A stretch of DNA of 64,000 nucleotides from Dyella ginsengisoli LA-4 (GCF_000334915.1 NZ_AMSF01000037.1:109690-173689), one strand, 5' to 3'; positions 52,327-62,297 are shown, counted from the stretch's first letter. A program made the numbers and translations. The notes: generated by a model from the letters alone, not told the origin.

Positions 52327-53799
52327 TCAGCGCACGCCGACGGTGCCGTTGGCGGCCTTCACCAGCCTGGCGGGGTCGTAGCCGACGCCGTCCTTGAACA
52401 CGGTCACCACGTTCTCGATCGCCTTGATGTCGGCGGCAGGATTGCCGTTGACCAGCACCAGGTCGGCCACCTTGCCCGGCTCGATGGAACCGATACGGTC
52501 GCCCTCGCCGAGGTAGCGCGCGCCGTTGAGCGTGGCGATGCGGATCGCCTCCACCGGAGTGAAGCCGGCCTCGACCAGCAGCTCCACCTCGCGCTGGTCG
52601 CCATAGCCGGCGATCACGCCGCCGAAGCCGGTCGGGTCCAGTCCGGCCAGCAGGGTGCCGCCGGCCTTCACGAAGGCGCGCTCGAACTGCATCTCCAGCG
52701 CGAACAGCGCCGGCCACGGCGAGTCCTTCTGCGCGGCGATGCGCTCGCGGGTCTTCAGGTATTCCACCCGGGTCTGCGGCAGCATCGCATCGAGCACGCG
52801 GGTATCGACCGGGGCGCGCCCCGGCACGAAGGTCTCGAACACCGGCAGGGTGGAGGTCACCGCCACGTGCCTGTCGACCAGGTGACGGATCAGCGCCTGG
52901 ATCCGCGTATCGCCGATCCGCATCTTTGCCAGGTTGGCGGTGGCCTTGCGGGTGTCGGGGCACACGTCGGGCTGCTTGCCCGGGGTGAATTCGGTATCCA
53001 CCACCAGGCCGTGCTCGAGGTCGTCGATGCCCAGGTCGGCCGCCTCGGTGAAACCGATCGAGCACAGATGCCCGGTGACGATGATGTGCCGCGCATGCGC
53101 CACGGCGATCGCCGCCGACAGCTCGGCGCGGGTGATGTGCATGTAGGCCTTGAACGAGGTGGCGCCCTCGTCCATCCAGTACTCCACCGTGGCGCGCGCG
53201 TCGTCGGCGCCGGTGAGCTCGTGCATCTGCGAGGTGAAGCTGCCCTTGCCCTCCAGGTACGGCCCGGTGGTGTGCATCTTCGGACCCGGAATCAGGCCGG
53301 CGTCGATCGCCTTCTTCAACTCGAGATCGGTGTACGGCTCGGTGCTGCCGGTGGTGCGGATGGTGGTGACGCCGCCGGCCAGGTAGAACTTGGGAAAGCT
53401 CGAGCCCTGCTCCGGATACAGCGCGTCCTTGGCCGCCGGGTTCACCTTCGGCGCCGGGTAGAACATGTGGTCGTGCATGCCGACCAGGCCGGGGATCAGG
53501 CTCATGCCGCGGCCGTCGATCACTTTCGTGCCCTTCGGTGTTTCGACATGGGCCCCCAGGGCCACGATGCGGTCGTCATGCAGCAGCACGGTCTGGTTCT
53601 CGCGCGGCGCGGCGCCGGTGCCGTCGATCACGCGCACGTGCTCGATGGCGATGTCACCCGCCGGCACGCTGACAAAAGCCTGCGTGGCGCGCGAAAGCGT
53701 CGATACCGTCGCGGCGGCCGGTGCGGCACAGCACAGGAGGCACGCGACGATGGCCGGCGCGCGAAAGCACGCGGCGCGGAGACGGACGGAGCTGGACAT
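52327..53799 (-). CDS. Exported amidohydrolase family protein
   Basis: 490 residues from 53799 with GAGGGA upstream; a signal peptide ends near AAPAAATV. Metal-dependent hydrolase motifs: GMHDHMFYP (HxH of the metal site), the bridging Lys in TSFKAYM, His in IIVTGHLCS and DLEHGL, and the catalytic Asp in LLAGLDPTGF. The C-terminal beta-sandwich closes with GSIEPGKVADLVLVNGNP. It resembles imidazolonepropionase/prolidase-like periplasmic dipeptidases (carnosinase-type). The substrate is unknown. Confidence 0.9.
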   Translation of the reverse strand: MSSSVRLRAACFRAPAIVACLLCCAAPAAATVSTLSRATQAFVSVPAGDIAIEHVRVIDGTGAAPRENQTVLLHDDRIVALGAHVETPKGTKVIDGRGMSLIPGLVGMHDHMFYPAPKVNPAAKDALYPEQGSSFPKFYLAGGVTTIRTTGSTEPYTDLELKKAIDAGLIPGPKMHTTGPYLEGKGSFTSQMHELTGADDARATVEYWMDEGATSFKAYMHITRAELSAAIAVAHARHIIVTGHLCSIGFTEAADLGIDDLEHGLVVDTEFTPGKQPDVCPDTRKATANLAKMRIGDTRIQALIRHLVDRHVAVTSTLPVFETFVPGRAPVDTRVLDAMLPQTRVEYLKTRERIAAQKDSPWPALFALEMQFERAFVKAGGTLLAGLDPTGFGGVIAGYGDQREVELLVEAGFTPVEAIRIATLNGARYLGEGDRIGSIEPGKVADLVLVNGNPAADIKAIENVVTVFKDGVGYDPARLVKAANGTVGVR

Positions 53800-53877
53800 G
53801 GCGGATCCCTCGGCGGACGCGCCTCCCCCGGGCGCGAAGGCTCCCATCCTACGAGGTTCCTACGCCCGTGCGCCCGC

Positions 53878-54576
53878 CTAGGCGGGGATCGCCAGCCCGC
53901 GCTGCACCGCCGGCCGCGCCAGCACCCGGTCCAGCCACGCTGCCACGTGGGCATAGCGATGGAACTGCACCAGCTCGCGCGCCTCGTAGAAACCGATCAG
54001 GTTGCGCACCCAGCCGGCCGTGGCGATGTCGGCGATGGTGTAGTCGTCGCCCATCAGCCAGGTGCGGTCGTCCAGTCGCGCGTCGAGCACGCCGAGCAGG
54101 CGCTGCGACTCGGCCACGTAGCGCTCGAGCGGCCGCTTGTCCTCGTACTCGCGCCCGGCGAATTTGTGGAAGAACCCCACCTGGCCGAACATCGGCCCGA
54201 TCGCCGCCATCTGGAAGAACACCCACTGGATCGTCTCCCAGCGGCGCGCCGGATCGGCGGGCAGGAAACGGCCGCTTTTCTCGGCGAGATACAGCAGGAT
54301 CGCGCCGGACTCGAACAATGCCAGCGGCTCGCCGCCCGGGCCGTCCGGATCGAGGATCGCCGGGATCTTGCCGTTCGGATTGAGCGCGAGGAACTCCGGC
54401 AGCTGGCTCTCGTTCTTCATGATGTCGATGCGGTGCGCCTCGTACGGCAGACCGGTCTCCTCCAGCATGATCGACACCTTCACGCCATTCGGCGTGGCCA
54501 GCGAATACAGCTGCAGTCGATCCGGGTGCTGCGCGGGCCAACGTCGGGTGATCGGGAATTCGGCGAGGCGCGACAT
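53878..54576 (-). CDS. Glutathione S-transferase, nu-class (YfcG/YghU-like)
   Basis: 232 residues. The N-terminal thioredoxin fold shows LYSLATPNGVKVSIMLEETG (Thr and Asn of nu-class enzymes, instead of a catalytic Cys or Tyr), NPNGKIPAILD (cis-Pro) and LFESGAILLYLAEKSG for gamma-glutamyl binding. The helical domain contains WVFFQMAAIGPMFGQVGFF and TIADIATAGWVRN, the latter being the GST N-capping motif. YfcG-type proteins reduce disulfides using two glutathione molecules. Confidence 0.93.
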   Translation of the reverse strand: MSRLAEFPITRRWPAQHPDRLQLYSLATPNGVKVSIMLEETGLPYEAHRIDIMKNESQLPEFLALNPNGKIPAILDPDGPGGEPLALFESGAILLYLAEKSGRFLPADPARRWETIQWVFFQMAAIGPMFGQVGFFHKFAGREYEDKRPLERYVAESQRLLGVLDARLDDRTWLMGDDYTIADIATAGWVRNLIGFYEARELVQFHRYAHVAAWLDRVLARPAVQRGLAIPA

Positions 54577-54651
54577 GGGGCTCTCCTGGGGACGGGAACC
54601 GACAGCCTGCCAGAACGGCCACCGTCGTGGCGCGCGTGGAACCCGCTCCGG

Positions 54652-55320
54652 TCAGGAGCCCGGGTGCGATGCCGTGCCGGGCAGCGCATTCGGCGATGCC
54701 ACCGCAGCGATGCGACGCGACTCGTCGGACGGCGTGACAGGTGGCGACAGGCGCATGTCGCGCACCAGGCGCACCCGGTCCAGTCCGTGCTGGAAGTGCA
54801 GGCCGAGGCGGCCGACCATGTAACCGGGACGCCCATAGTCGTCCGGACCGAAGGTGTCCGGCTGCGTCGTCACCTCGCGGCACGGCAGGCGTCCGAGGAA
54901 AATCTGGTCCACCGCATTGGCACGGTAATGCTGGCGCTGCGGGTGGCTGTGGATGTCCACGCCGGTGGCGAGCATGCCGGGCGGACACGCGTTGGTCACC
55001 GGGCTGGCGACATGCGCACCGACGGTCAGCAGCACCGTGCCCCATGCGGAGCCATCGGGCGTGCGACAGAGATTGCCGATCGCCTCCACACCGTGCTCGC
55101 GCGTCCACGCGCGAAGCACGTAGGCGACGCGCACGGCAAAGCCATCCATGCCGGCCGATGTGTCCGGCGCATGCAGTTCACCGATCCGATACACCGGCAC
55201 GTCGTGCCCGTGCACCGTGGCATGGGCCACCACCACCGGCGCTTCCGCCCGCACCTGCCAGGGCAGCAGTACCGCCCACACCAGCACACCCAGCTTGATC
55301 GCCCGACGCATGTCCCACAT
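54652..55320 (-). CDS. Exported protein with a JAMM/MPN-like metalloprotease signature
   Basis: 222 residues from 55320 (GGAGG upstream), with a signal peptide (cleavage near QVRAEAP). Residues 124-138 read HSHP, seven residues, then NAVD: this matches the JAMM pattern HxHP-x7-Sxx-D except that the Ser position is Asn. Glu75 or Glu79 could be the general base. Such folds occur in DUF4329-like and other JAB proteins. If active it would be a periplasmic zinc isopeptidase; if not, a binding protein. The spaced cysteines CRTPDG, NACPPG and LPCREV may form disulfides. Confidence 0.6.
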   Translation of the reverse strand: MWDMRRAIKLGVLVWAVLLPWQVRAEAPVVVAHATVHGHDVPVYRIGELHAPDTSAGMDGFAVRVAYVLRAWTREHGVEAIGNLCRTPDGSAWGTVLLTVGAHVASPVTNACPPGMLATGVDIHSHPQRQHYRANAVDQIFLGRLPCREVTTQPDTFGPDDYGRPGYMVGRLGLHFQHGLDRVRLVRDMRLSPPVTPSDESRRIAAVASPNALPGTASHPGS

Positions 55321-55571
55321 GGCTCGTTCCCTCCGCTCGGCCATCCGCGCATGGCGTGCAGGCGCCCGTCACGCCCGCGCCTGCGGGCATGCGTGGATGA
55401 CGTCATGAATCACCCGGCGACGATACGGCCGGGTCCCGTGCCGGCCCGGCAACGCCGGTGCGGGGCACGAGGCTGATCCTGTGCGCACCACACGCCGGGC
55501 GCGAGCGCTGCGCGACGGACACACCGCATCGGCGACGAAACCGGGCCCCGATGGAGCGAAAACGTCGGGCG

Positions 55572-58085
55572 TCAGCCGGCGAGATGACGCGCGGTGACGC
55601 CGATGCCCGCGGACGCCACCGCGACTGGCGTACCCTGCGCCACGATGCGACCGCCCTCGTCGCCCGCGCCGGGACCGAGGTCGATCATCCAGTCGCAGGC
55701 GGTGATCACACGGCGATCGTGCTCGACCACGATCACGCTGTGGCCGGTCTCGACCAGCCCGTGCAACTGCGTCATCAGGCGGTCGACGTCGGCCGGGTGC
55801 AGGCCGGTGGTGGGTTCGTCCAGCACGTACAGCGTGTGGCCGCGCGCCTGGCGCTGCAGCTCGGTGGCCAGCTTGATGCGCTGTGCCTCGCCGCCGGAGA
55901 GTTCCGTCGCCGGCTGGCCGAGTCGCAGGTAGCCCAGGCCGACGTCGCGCAACGTGGCGAGCGAACGCGTCAGCGCCGGCACGGCGTCGCCGAAGAACGC
56001 CACCGCGTCGTCCACGGTCAGCGCCAGCACCTCGGCGATGTGGCGGCCGTTCCAGCGCACCGCCAGCGTGTCCTCGTTGTAGCGGCTGCCGTGGCAGGTG
56101 GGGCAAGGCGCGTAGACCGACGGCAGGAACAGCAGGCCGACCGAGACGAAGCCCTCGCCCTCGCAGGTGGCACAACGCCCTTTCGCCACGTTGAAGGAGA
56201 AGCGGCCGGCGTCGAACTTGCGCTTGCGCGCTTCCGGCGTGGCGGCGAACAGCTTGCGCACCTGGTCGAACAGGCCGGTGTAGGTCGCCAGGTTGGAGCG
56301 CGGCGTGCGGCCGATCGGACGCTGGTCGACGGTGACCAGGCGGGTCAGCGTGTCCATGCCCTCGACGATGCGGCCGCCGGCCGGCGCGGGGGTATCGCCG
56401 GGCAGCTCGTCGCCCTCTTCTTCCACTGTCGGCGCCGTGCCCAGCGCACGACCGACCAGTTCGACCAGCGCCTGGCTCACCAGGCTGGACTTGCCCGCGC
56501 CGGAGACGCCGGTGACCGCGGTCATCACGCCCAGCGGGAACGCCACGTCCAGCGCGTCGACGTTGTTGCGCGTGATCGCCTCCAGCCGCAGCCAGCCGGA
56601 CGGCTCGCGCGGCGTGCGGGGCGGCAGGTCGGCGTCCTCGAACACGTAGCGGCGTGTCGCCGAGGCCGCGCACTCGGCCAGCCCCGCCAGCGGACCGGCA
56701 TGCAGCACCTCGCCGCCCTGGGTGCCGGCGCCGGGACCGATGTCGATCACCCAGTCCGCCGCGCGGATCACGTCCAGCTCGTGCTCCACCACGAACACCG
56801 AATTGCCGCCCGCCTTCAGCCGCGCCAGCGCGCGCAGCAGGGCTTCGGTATCGGCCGGGTGCAGGCCGGCCGACGGCTCGTCCAGCACGTAGACCACGCC
56901 GAACAACTGCGCCTGCAGCTGCGTGGCCAGCCGCAGCCGCTGCAGCTCGCCCGGCGACAGCGTGGGCGTGCTGCGCTCCAGCGAGAGATAACCGAGGCCG
57001 AGCTCGACCAGGGTGTCGATGCGCGCACCGACGTCGGCGACGATGCGTCCGGCGACCAGCACCCGTTCCGGATGCCCGTCGTCGCGCGAGGACAGCGCGT
57101 CCTGCGTGGCGCGCAGGTGCCGCGCCAGCTCGCGCAGCGGCAGGCCGGAGGCGTGGGCGATGTCGTGTCCGCCGAAGGTGACCGACAACGCCTCGGGCCG
57201 CAGCCGCCGGCCGCCGCAGGCCGGGCACGGATGCGCCACCATGTAACGCGCCACGCGCTGCTTGATCGCCGCGCTCTCGCTCTGCGCGAAGCTGTGCATC
57301 ACGTAGGCGCGCGCGCTGACGTAGGTGCCCTTGTAGTTGCCCGGTTCGCCGCGCGCATAGGCGGCCTGCGCCACCTCCGGCGCCACGTCGCGGTAGACCG
57401 GCACCACCGGCTGCTCGTCGGTGAACAGGATCCAGTCGCGCTGGTCCTGCGGCAGCTCGCGCCACGGCCGGTCCACGTCGTAGCCCAGCGTGGTGAGGAT
57501 GTCGCGGTAGTTCTTGCCCTGCCAGCCCTGCGGCCAGCAGGCGACGGCGCGCTCGCGGATGGTCAATGACGGGTCCGGCACCATCGAGTCCTCGGTGGCT
57601 TCGAACACCCGGCCCAGGCCGTGGCAGTCCGGGCACGCACCGGCCGGTGTGTTCGGCGAGAACGCATCGGACTCCAGCAGCGCCAGCCCCGGCGGGTAAT
57701 CGCCGGCGCGCGAGTACAGCATGCGCAGCGCGTTGGAGAGCGTGCTCAGGCTGCCGACGGTGGAGCGCGTGCTGGTGCCGCCGCGGCTCTGCTGCAGGGC
57801 GACCGCCGGCGGCAGGCCGTCGATGCGGTCCACCGCGGGCACACCGGCCTGCTCGATCAACCGCCGCGCGTACGGCGCCACCGACTCGAAATAGCGCCGC
57901 TGCGCCTCCGCATAGATGGTGCCGAAGGCCAGCGATGACTTGCCCGAGCCGGACACGCCGGTGAACACCACCAACGCATCGCGCGGGATGTCCACGCTGA
58001 GGTTCTTCAGGTTGTGCTCGCGCGCGCCGCGCACACGCACGCAGCCGTTGTCGGCGTCGCCCGGCCCGCCCTGCTCCGCCGTCAT
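55572..58085 (-). CDS. Class II UvrA-like ABC ATPase (UvrA2)
   Basis: 837 residues from the ATG at 58085 (GGAG nine bases upstream); a GTG at 58133 would add 16 residues. Two ABC halves: Walker [13 protein letters not shown] and [12 protein letters not shown], signatures [14 protein letters not shown] and [14 protein letters not shown], Walker [14 protein letters not shown] and [12 protein letters not shown]. Zinc knuckles remain as CPACGG and CATCEG/CPTCHG, but the first UvrA zinc module has only one CxxC (ACPDCHG). It is about 100 residues shorter than UvrA, as expected for class II proteins lacking the UvrB-binding region. Roles in resistance to DNA-binding drugs are reported for relatives. 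Confidence 0.92.
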   Translation of the reverse strand: MTAEQGGPGDADNGCVRVRGAREHNLKNLSVDIPRDALVVFTGVSGSGKSSLAFGTIYAEAQRRYFESVAPYARRLIEQAGVPAVDRIDGLPPAVALQQSRGGTSTRSTVGSLSTLSNALRMLYSRAGDYPPGLALLESDAFSPNTPAGACPDCHGLGRVFEATEDSMVPDPSLTIRERAVACWPQGWQGKNYRDILTTLGYDVDRPWRELPQDQRDWILFTDEQPVVPVYRDVAPEVAQAAYARGEPGNYKGTYVSARAYVMHSFAQSESAAIKQRVARYMVAHPCPACGGRRLRPEALSVTFGGHDIAHASGLPLRELARHLRATQDALSSRDDGHPERVLVAGRIVADVGARIDTLVELGLGYLSLERSTPTLSPGELQRLRLATQLQAQLFGVVYVLDEPSAGLHPADTEALLRALARLKAGGNSVFVVEHELDVIRAADWVIDIGPGAGTQGGEVLHAGPLAGLAECAASATRRYVFEDADLPPRTPREPSGWLRLEAITRNNVDALDVAFPLGVMTAVTGVSGAGKSSLVSQALVELVGRALGTAPTVEEEGDELPGDTPAPAGGRIVEGMDTLTRLVTVDQRPIGRTPRSNLATYTGLFDQVRKLFAATPEARKRKFDAGRFSFNVAKGRCATCEGEGFVSVGLLFLPSVYAPCPTCHGSRYNEDTLAVRWNGRHIAEVLALTVDDAVAFFGDAVPALTRSLATLRDVGLGYLRLGQPATELSGGEAQRIKLATELQRQARGHTLYVLDEPTTGLHPADVDRLMTQLHGLVETGHSVIVVEHDRRVITACDWMIDLGPGAGDEGGRIVAQGTPVAVASAGIGVTARHLAG

Positions 58086-58161
58086 GCCTTCCGGCTCCAC
58101 AGGTGAAAGGCCCGACGACGGGTGACGTGGCACTTGGCAGACATGCAGGAAACTCGCAGCA

Positions 58162-58197
58162 AACGGAGTGGGCCGGAGCGGCCCTCGCCACTCCGTT
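58162..58197 (-). terminator. 10-bp perfect stem-loop after the exported hypothetical gene
   Basis: AACGGAGTGG (58162-58171) and CCACTCCGTT (58188-58197) are exact complements, and the loop contains a second small stem GCCG/CGGC. It lies 64 bases past the stop of the gene at 58262-58900. On the minus strand it ends in GTTTGCTGCGAGTTTCC, giving a short T-run. A terminator isolating the UvrA2 gene is plausible. Confidence 0.5.
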
Positions 58198-58261
58198 CAG
58201 CCGTGCAGTCTACGCAAGCGCACCGGCCACTGCCTCGTCCGATCTGTCGTGGGCCGCCGAC

Positions 58262-58900
58262 TCAATTGGCTGCGTGCATGCGCTTGATGCGCACCGCGGA
58301 CCCGCCCTTGAAACGCACGACGAACGTCGCCCCCTCGTGCACCTCCTTGACCACCGGCACGGCCTGCGGTGGCGTGGAGTCGAGCGTGGTGCGGTTGTTG
58401 GCCACTTCCAGGCCGACCGGCACCAGCGTCATCGGTGGACTGAACGGCTTGAACGCGACGAAGTGCGAGGCGCAGCCCATGCAGCCCCCCTGGATCACCG
58501 GCATCCGCTGCATCCAGATGAAGTACTTGTTCTCGTGCCGTATCCACACGCGCGACTCGCTGTGCCGGATCGGGCCCACCGCGCCATCGGCGTTCCATAC
58601 CCGCACCACATGTGCGGTGCGGCAGTCCGCCGTGGCGCACTCCTGCAGCACCAGGTACTCGTCGTCGTTCAGGTGCACCGGCTGCACGCTCAGGATGTCG
58701 TCCTTCACCAGCGCCTTGGCCGGGAACACCACGGTGGGCATCCGTGGATCCACCCGGAAATTGCCGGAGATGAGATAGCCGCCGTGGGTGCGCGTATAGG
58801 GTGCGGTGACCGTCACCCCGGGCAGGCTGGTCTGGCCAACCGCCGCCAGTGGCATGAGGCACGCAAACGCAAGAAATCTCGGGAATGAGTGGGAAGCCAT
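58262..58900 (-). CDS. Exported hypothetical protein
   Basis: 212 residues from 58900 with AGGAG upstream. A signal peptide (MASHSFPRFLAFACLMPLAAVGQ) precedes a beta-rich mature domain. Cys residues occur in QECATADCRT and GGCMGCAS, the latter a CxxC that could bind metal or form a disulfide. No family is recognised. It is divergent from the interrupted Cache gene. Confidence 0.72.
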   Translation of the reverse strand: MASHSFPRFLAFACLMPLAAVGQTSLPGVTVTAPYTRTHGGYLISGNFRVDPRMPTVVFPAKALVKDDILSVQPVHLNDDEYLVLQECATADCRTAHVVRVWNADGAVGPIRHSESRVWIRHENKYFIWMQRMPVIQGGCMGCASHFVAFKPFSPPMTLVPVGLEVANNRTTLDSTPPQAVPVVKEVHEGATFVVRFKGGSAVRIKRMHAAN

Positions 58901-59050
58901 GCGCGGAGACTCCTGTCGTCGAGGCCTTCCTGCCGGAGCCCCGCACCTTACGCCGTATGGCCGGACCAGGCCAGTGCGCGCGCTTCGCACCGGGGCACGT
59001 CGTGGGTATGCTGCGGCAGCCGGTCCGACGCTGCGACCCGGGGGGACGCC

Positions 59051-60184
59051 ATGCTTCGACACTCGCTGCGGGTCCGCCTGCTGCTTCCCGTCCTGGCGCT
59101 CGTGCTGCTGGCCACCGTGGCGGTCACCGTCGTGCTGGCCACGGTCGAAGCCGGACGCGTGCGCCGCGATGCGACCATCGCCATGGATCGCGAAACCGGC
59201 GCGCTGCAGAGCCTGCTGGCCGTCACCCGCACGGTCATGCTCGACCGCGTGCACGACGGCATGCGGCTGCTGCGAAGCTAGGGCGCCGCGCTCGGCGCAC
59301 CGCATCCCGGTGGCCCGATCGCCCTGCCGGGGCGATCGCAACCGGCGAACGACCTGCTGCTGGGCAGCACCCCGCAGGGCGACCGCTTCGCGCTGGTGGA
59401 CAGCGTCACGTCCATCATGGAAGGCACCGCGACGATCTTCTCGCGCAGCGGCGACGAGTTCGTCCGCATCGCCACCAACGTGCGCCGGGAGGACGGCAGC
59501 CGCGCCATCGGCACCGTGCTCGATCCGCATGGACCGGTGATCGAACGGATCCGCCGGAACGAGAGCTACTACGGTGTCGTCGACATCCTCGGCAATCCGT
59601 ACGTGACCGGCTACGAACCGATCGTGCCGGGCGATGGCGGCCGCGCGATCGGCATCTGGTACGTCGGCTACAAGACCGACCTGGAAGCGCTGGACCGGGT
59701 GATCGGCAACAGTCGGCTGCTCGATTCCGGCTTCGTCGCGCTGTTCGATGCCCGCGGCACGCTGCGTTTCCATTCGCGAACCGGCGCCACCACGCGCCCT
59801 GCCGACATCGATCGCATCGTGAAGGAGCGGCCTGGCGACTGGGTGATCCGCAGCCAGGCGGTCCCGGGTTGGGGCTTCACCCTGGTCGCGGCCTATCCGG
59901 CGAGCGACGTGAACGGCGCGATCGTGCGGCAGTCGGCATGGATCGTCGCGATCGGCCTGCTGGTGTGCGCCCTGCTGCTGGGGCTGCAGTCGGTGCTGAT
60001 CTGGGTCCGGGTGCTCAAGCCGGTGCAGCACCTGACGGACGTGGCCGAAGAGCTGAGCCGCGGCCGGTGGAGCCACACCATCACCGAGGTGAACCTGCAC
60101 GACGAGATCGGTACGCTGGCCAGGGCGATCACCCGGCTGGCCAACAGCGTCCGCCTGGCGATGGACCGCTTGGGCAAGCGTTGA
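59051..60184 (+). pseudogene. Cache-HAMP membrane sensor interrupted by an in-frame amber codon
   Basis: One reading frame runs from the ATG at 59051 to the stop at 60184, broken only by TAG at 59279-59281 (codon 77). Before it: a transmembrane helix (LLLPVLALVLLATVAVTVVLA) and the start of a periplasmic sensor (RDATIAMDRETGALQSLLAV). After it: the rest of a Cache3/Cache2-fusion domain (GYEPIVPGDGGRAIGIWYVGYKTDLEALD), a second helix (IVAIGLLVCALLLGLQSVLIW) and a HAMP domain (LKPVQHLTDVAEELSRGRW). Codon use is the same on both sides. The product ends after HAMP without an output domain. It may be a recent nonsense mutation, amber readthrough or a sequencing error. Confidence 0.85.
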
Positions 60185-60221
60185 AGCCGCCACCCCGAAG
60201 CATGCAGAGGCACGTCGCCCC

Positions 60222-60803
60222 ATGGCCAACGAACTCCGCCCCCTGATCGAGATCCTCCGCGACCTGCGCGCGCTTTCGCAGCAGAAGGCATCGGGCTTCT
60301 TCTTCGTCGTCACCGAGGACAATCACTCCTGCACGATCCGCCTGCACGGCGGTGAGGTAGAGGACGTGGTGTTCAGCCGCCACCGCGGCGACGAGGCCGT
60401 GCAGCTGCTTGCGCGCGTGCCGGGCGGCCGCGCCCGGTTCCAGGCCGACCCCGGCCGCTCCGGCCCGGCGGCCGTCTCGCTGGGCGCTGCCGCGCAGTCA
60501 TGGCTCGCCGGCGGCTTCGAACAGCCGGCTCCGGCGCCACCGCTGGCGCCGGAGCCGGCAGCGGAGACCGGCACATCGGCACATGCAGGGGTGGAGTGCC
60601 TCACCGGGCGGCAGCGCAGCATCATCGAGCGCATCGCGCTGGACCACTTCGGCCCGATTGCCGACCTGTTGTGCGAAGAGGCGCTGGGCCGTCCCGGCAG
60701 CATCGATCGTGCACTGGTCGAGCTGGCTTCCAACCTGCCTGCGCGCGACCAGGAGGACAGTTTCCTCGACGAGGCGCGCCGCGCGCTGGGCCTGTATCGC
60801 TGA
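60222..60803 (+). CDS. PATAN (DUF4388)-like protein
   Basis: 193 residues, 37 bases after the Cache-HAMP frame. The N-terminal about 75 residues match the PATAN/DUF4388 pattern: KASGFFFVVTEDNHSCTIRL, then HGGEVEDVVFSRHRGDEAVQLLARV and ARFQ. A Pro/Ala linker (about 100-125) leads to a helical C-terminal domain (about 130-193). PATAN proteins are adaptor or signalling modules, known with pili, gliding and chemosensory systems. It has no signal peptide. Position suggests a cytoplasmic partner of the broken receptor. Confidence 0.75.
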   Translation: MANELRPLIEILRDLRALSQQKASGFFFVVTEDNHSCTIRLHGGEVEDVVFSRHRGDEAVQLLARVPGGRARFQADPGRSGPAAVSLGAAAQSWLAGGFEQPAPAPPLAPEPAAETGTSAHAGVECLTGRQRSIIERIALDHFGPIADLLCEEALGRPGSIDRALVELASNLPARDQEDSFLDEARRALGLYR

Positions 60804-60866
60804 CCGGGTGGAACAACACCGTGCCGGAGGCGGACAATCGCCAGACCCATCCTGCGGGAGCCCGCC

Positions 60867-61934
60867 ATGCCTCCACGTCCCGATCCTCGCCTGGCCCGAC
60901 TGCTCGGCATCGAGCATCCACTGCTGCTGGCACCGATGGCCGGTGCTGCCGACGAGGCGCTGGCCATCGCCGTAGCGCGGGCCGGCGGACTGGGCTCCCT
61001 GCCCTGCGCCATGCTCGACGCCGACACGCTGCGCGCCCAGGTAACGCGTTTCCGCACCGCGATCGAGGCGCCGGTCAACCTCAATTTCTTCTGCCACGTG
61101 GCGCCGCTGCCGGATGCCGTCCGCGAGGCACGCTGGCGCGAGCGGCTGGCGCCGTACTACGACGCGCTCGGCGTCTCCCGCGACACGCAGGCCCCGGCCG
61201 CGCAGAGGCGCCCTTTCGACGAGGAGGCCTGCGCCACGGTGGAATCGCTGCGGCCGGAGGTGGTGAGTTTCCACTTCGGCCTGCCCGCACCGAAGCTGCT
61301 GGCGCGGGTGAAGGCCTGCGGCGCGCGCGTGCTGGGCAGCGCCACCACGGTGGACGAGGCGCGCTGGCTGGCCGCACACGGCTGCGACGCGATCATCGCC
61401 CAGGGCTGGGAGGCCGGCGGCCATCGCGGCTCGTTCCTGGACGCTCCGGTCACGACGCAGCCGGGCCTGCTCGCCCTGCTGCCGCAGGTCGTCGATGCGG
61501 TGGACCGGCCGGTGATCGCTGCCGGCGGCATCGGCGACGTGCGCGGCATCCGCGCGGCACTCGCGCTCGGAGCTGCGGGCGTGCAGCTGGGCACCGCATT
61601 CCTGCTCAGCGACGAAGCGCGCATCCGTCCGCTGCATCGCGCCGCGCTGACATCGGCGCGAGCCGCGCAGACGGCAGTGACCAACCTGTTCTCCGGCCGC
61701 CCCGCGCGTGGCATCGTCAACCGGCTGATGCGCGAGCTCGGGCCGATGTCCGACGACGTGCCCGCCTTCCCGTCCGCCGGCACCGCACTGGCGCCGCTGC
61801 GGCAGCGCACCGAACCGGAAGGCATCGACGACTTCGTCAACCTGTGGGCCGGCGAGGCAGCCCCGCTGGCGCAAACCGGTCCGGCCGAAGCGATCGCCCG
61901 CGCACTGATCGAGGCCTTTCCGCCATCGCACTGA
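60867..61934 (+). CDS. Nitronate monooxygenase
   Basis: 355 residues in an FMN-dependent TIM barrel. Family motifs are LLLAPMAGAADEALAIAVARAGGLGSLPCAM, VNLNFFCH, then IIAQGWEAGGHRG (catalytic His and FMN loop), VIAAGGIGDVRGIRAALALGAAGVQLGTAFL (phosphate site) and FSGRPARGIVNR. It oxidises propionate-3-nitronate and related alkyl nitronates, protecting central metabolism. It stands between the PATAN gene and a convergent TfoX-domain gene. Confidence 0.93.
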   Translation: MPPRPDPRLARLLGIEHPLLLAPMAGAADEALAIAVARAGGLGSLPCAMLDADTLRAQVTRFRTAIEAPVNLNFFCHVAPLPDAVREARWRERLAPYYDALGVSRDTQAPAAQRRPFDEEACATVESLRPEVVSFHFGLPAPKLLARVKACGARVLGSATTVDEARWLAAHGCDAIIAQGWEAGGHRGSFLDAPVTTQPGLLALLPQVVDAVDRPVIAAGGIGDVRGIRAALALGAAGVQLGTAFLLSDEARIRPLHRAALTSARAAQTAVTNLFSGRPARGIVNRLMRELGPMSDDVPAFPSAGTALAPLRQRTEPEGIDDFVNLWAGEAAPLAQTGPAEAIARALIEAFPPSH

Positions 61935-61943
61935 GCGCTGGAG

Positions 61944-62297
61944 TCAGCGCTTGCGCGGAGCCCCGGGCCTGGTCACTTTCGGCCCCCTGGGTTTGGGTCG
62001 CGGCAGCGCCGCGGCCGTGGCGATGAGCAGACGGCCGAGCCGTTCACCGTCATCGAGCACATCATCCATCCGCCAATGCGGCTTCGCGCCAGGATAGGGC
62101 GGCGCCTCCTCCACCGTATCGAGCAGCGCGCGACCGGCGGTGGTCGGCTTGACGAAAAGCATGTTGTCGCAGACCAGCGCGACCACGCGCTCGTCCAGGT
62201 ACAGCGCGTACTCGCCGAACATCTTCCGGTACGAAAGCGCGCCGCCGAGCCCGGCCTGCTCGCAGACGTAGGCGACGAAATCGACATCCGAGCCCAT
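61944..62297 (-). CDS. TfoX N-terminal domain protein
   Basis: 117 residues. The TfoX_N domain is recognised in LGGALSYRKMFGEYALYLDERVVALVCDNMLFVKPT followed by PPYPGAKPHWRMDD. A basic, Pro-rich tail (PRPKPRGPKVTRPGAPRKR) ends the protein, without the TfoX C-domain. Full TfoX/Sxy controls competence genes; single-domain forms are uncharacterised. Its ATG overlaps the stop of the upstream gene by one base (TGATG), so the two are co-translated. Confidence 0.9.
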   Translation of the reverse strand: MGSDVDFVAYVCEQAGLGGALSYRKMFGEYALYLDERVVALVCDNMLFVKPTTAGRALLDTVEEAPPYPGAKPHWRMDDVLDDGERLGRLLIATAAALPRPKPRGPKVTRPGAPRKR

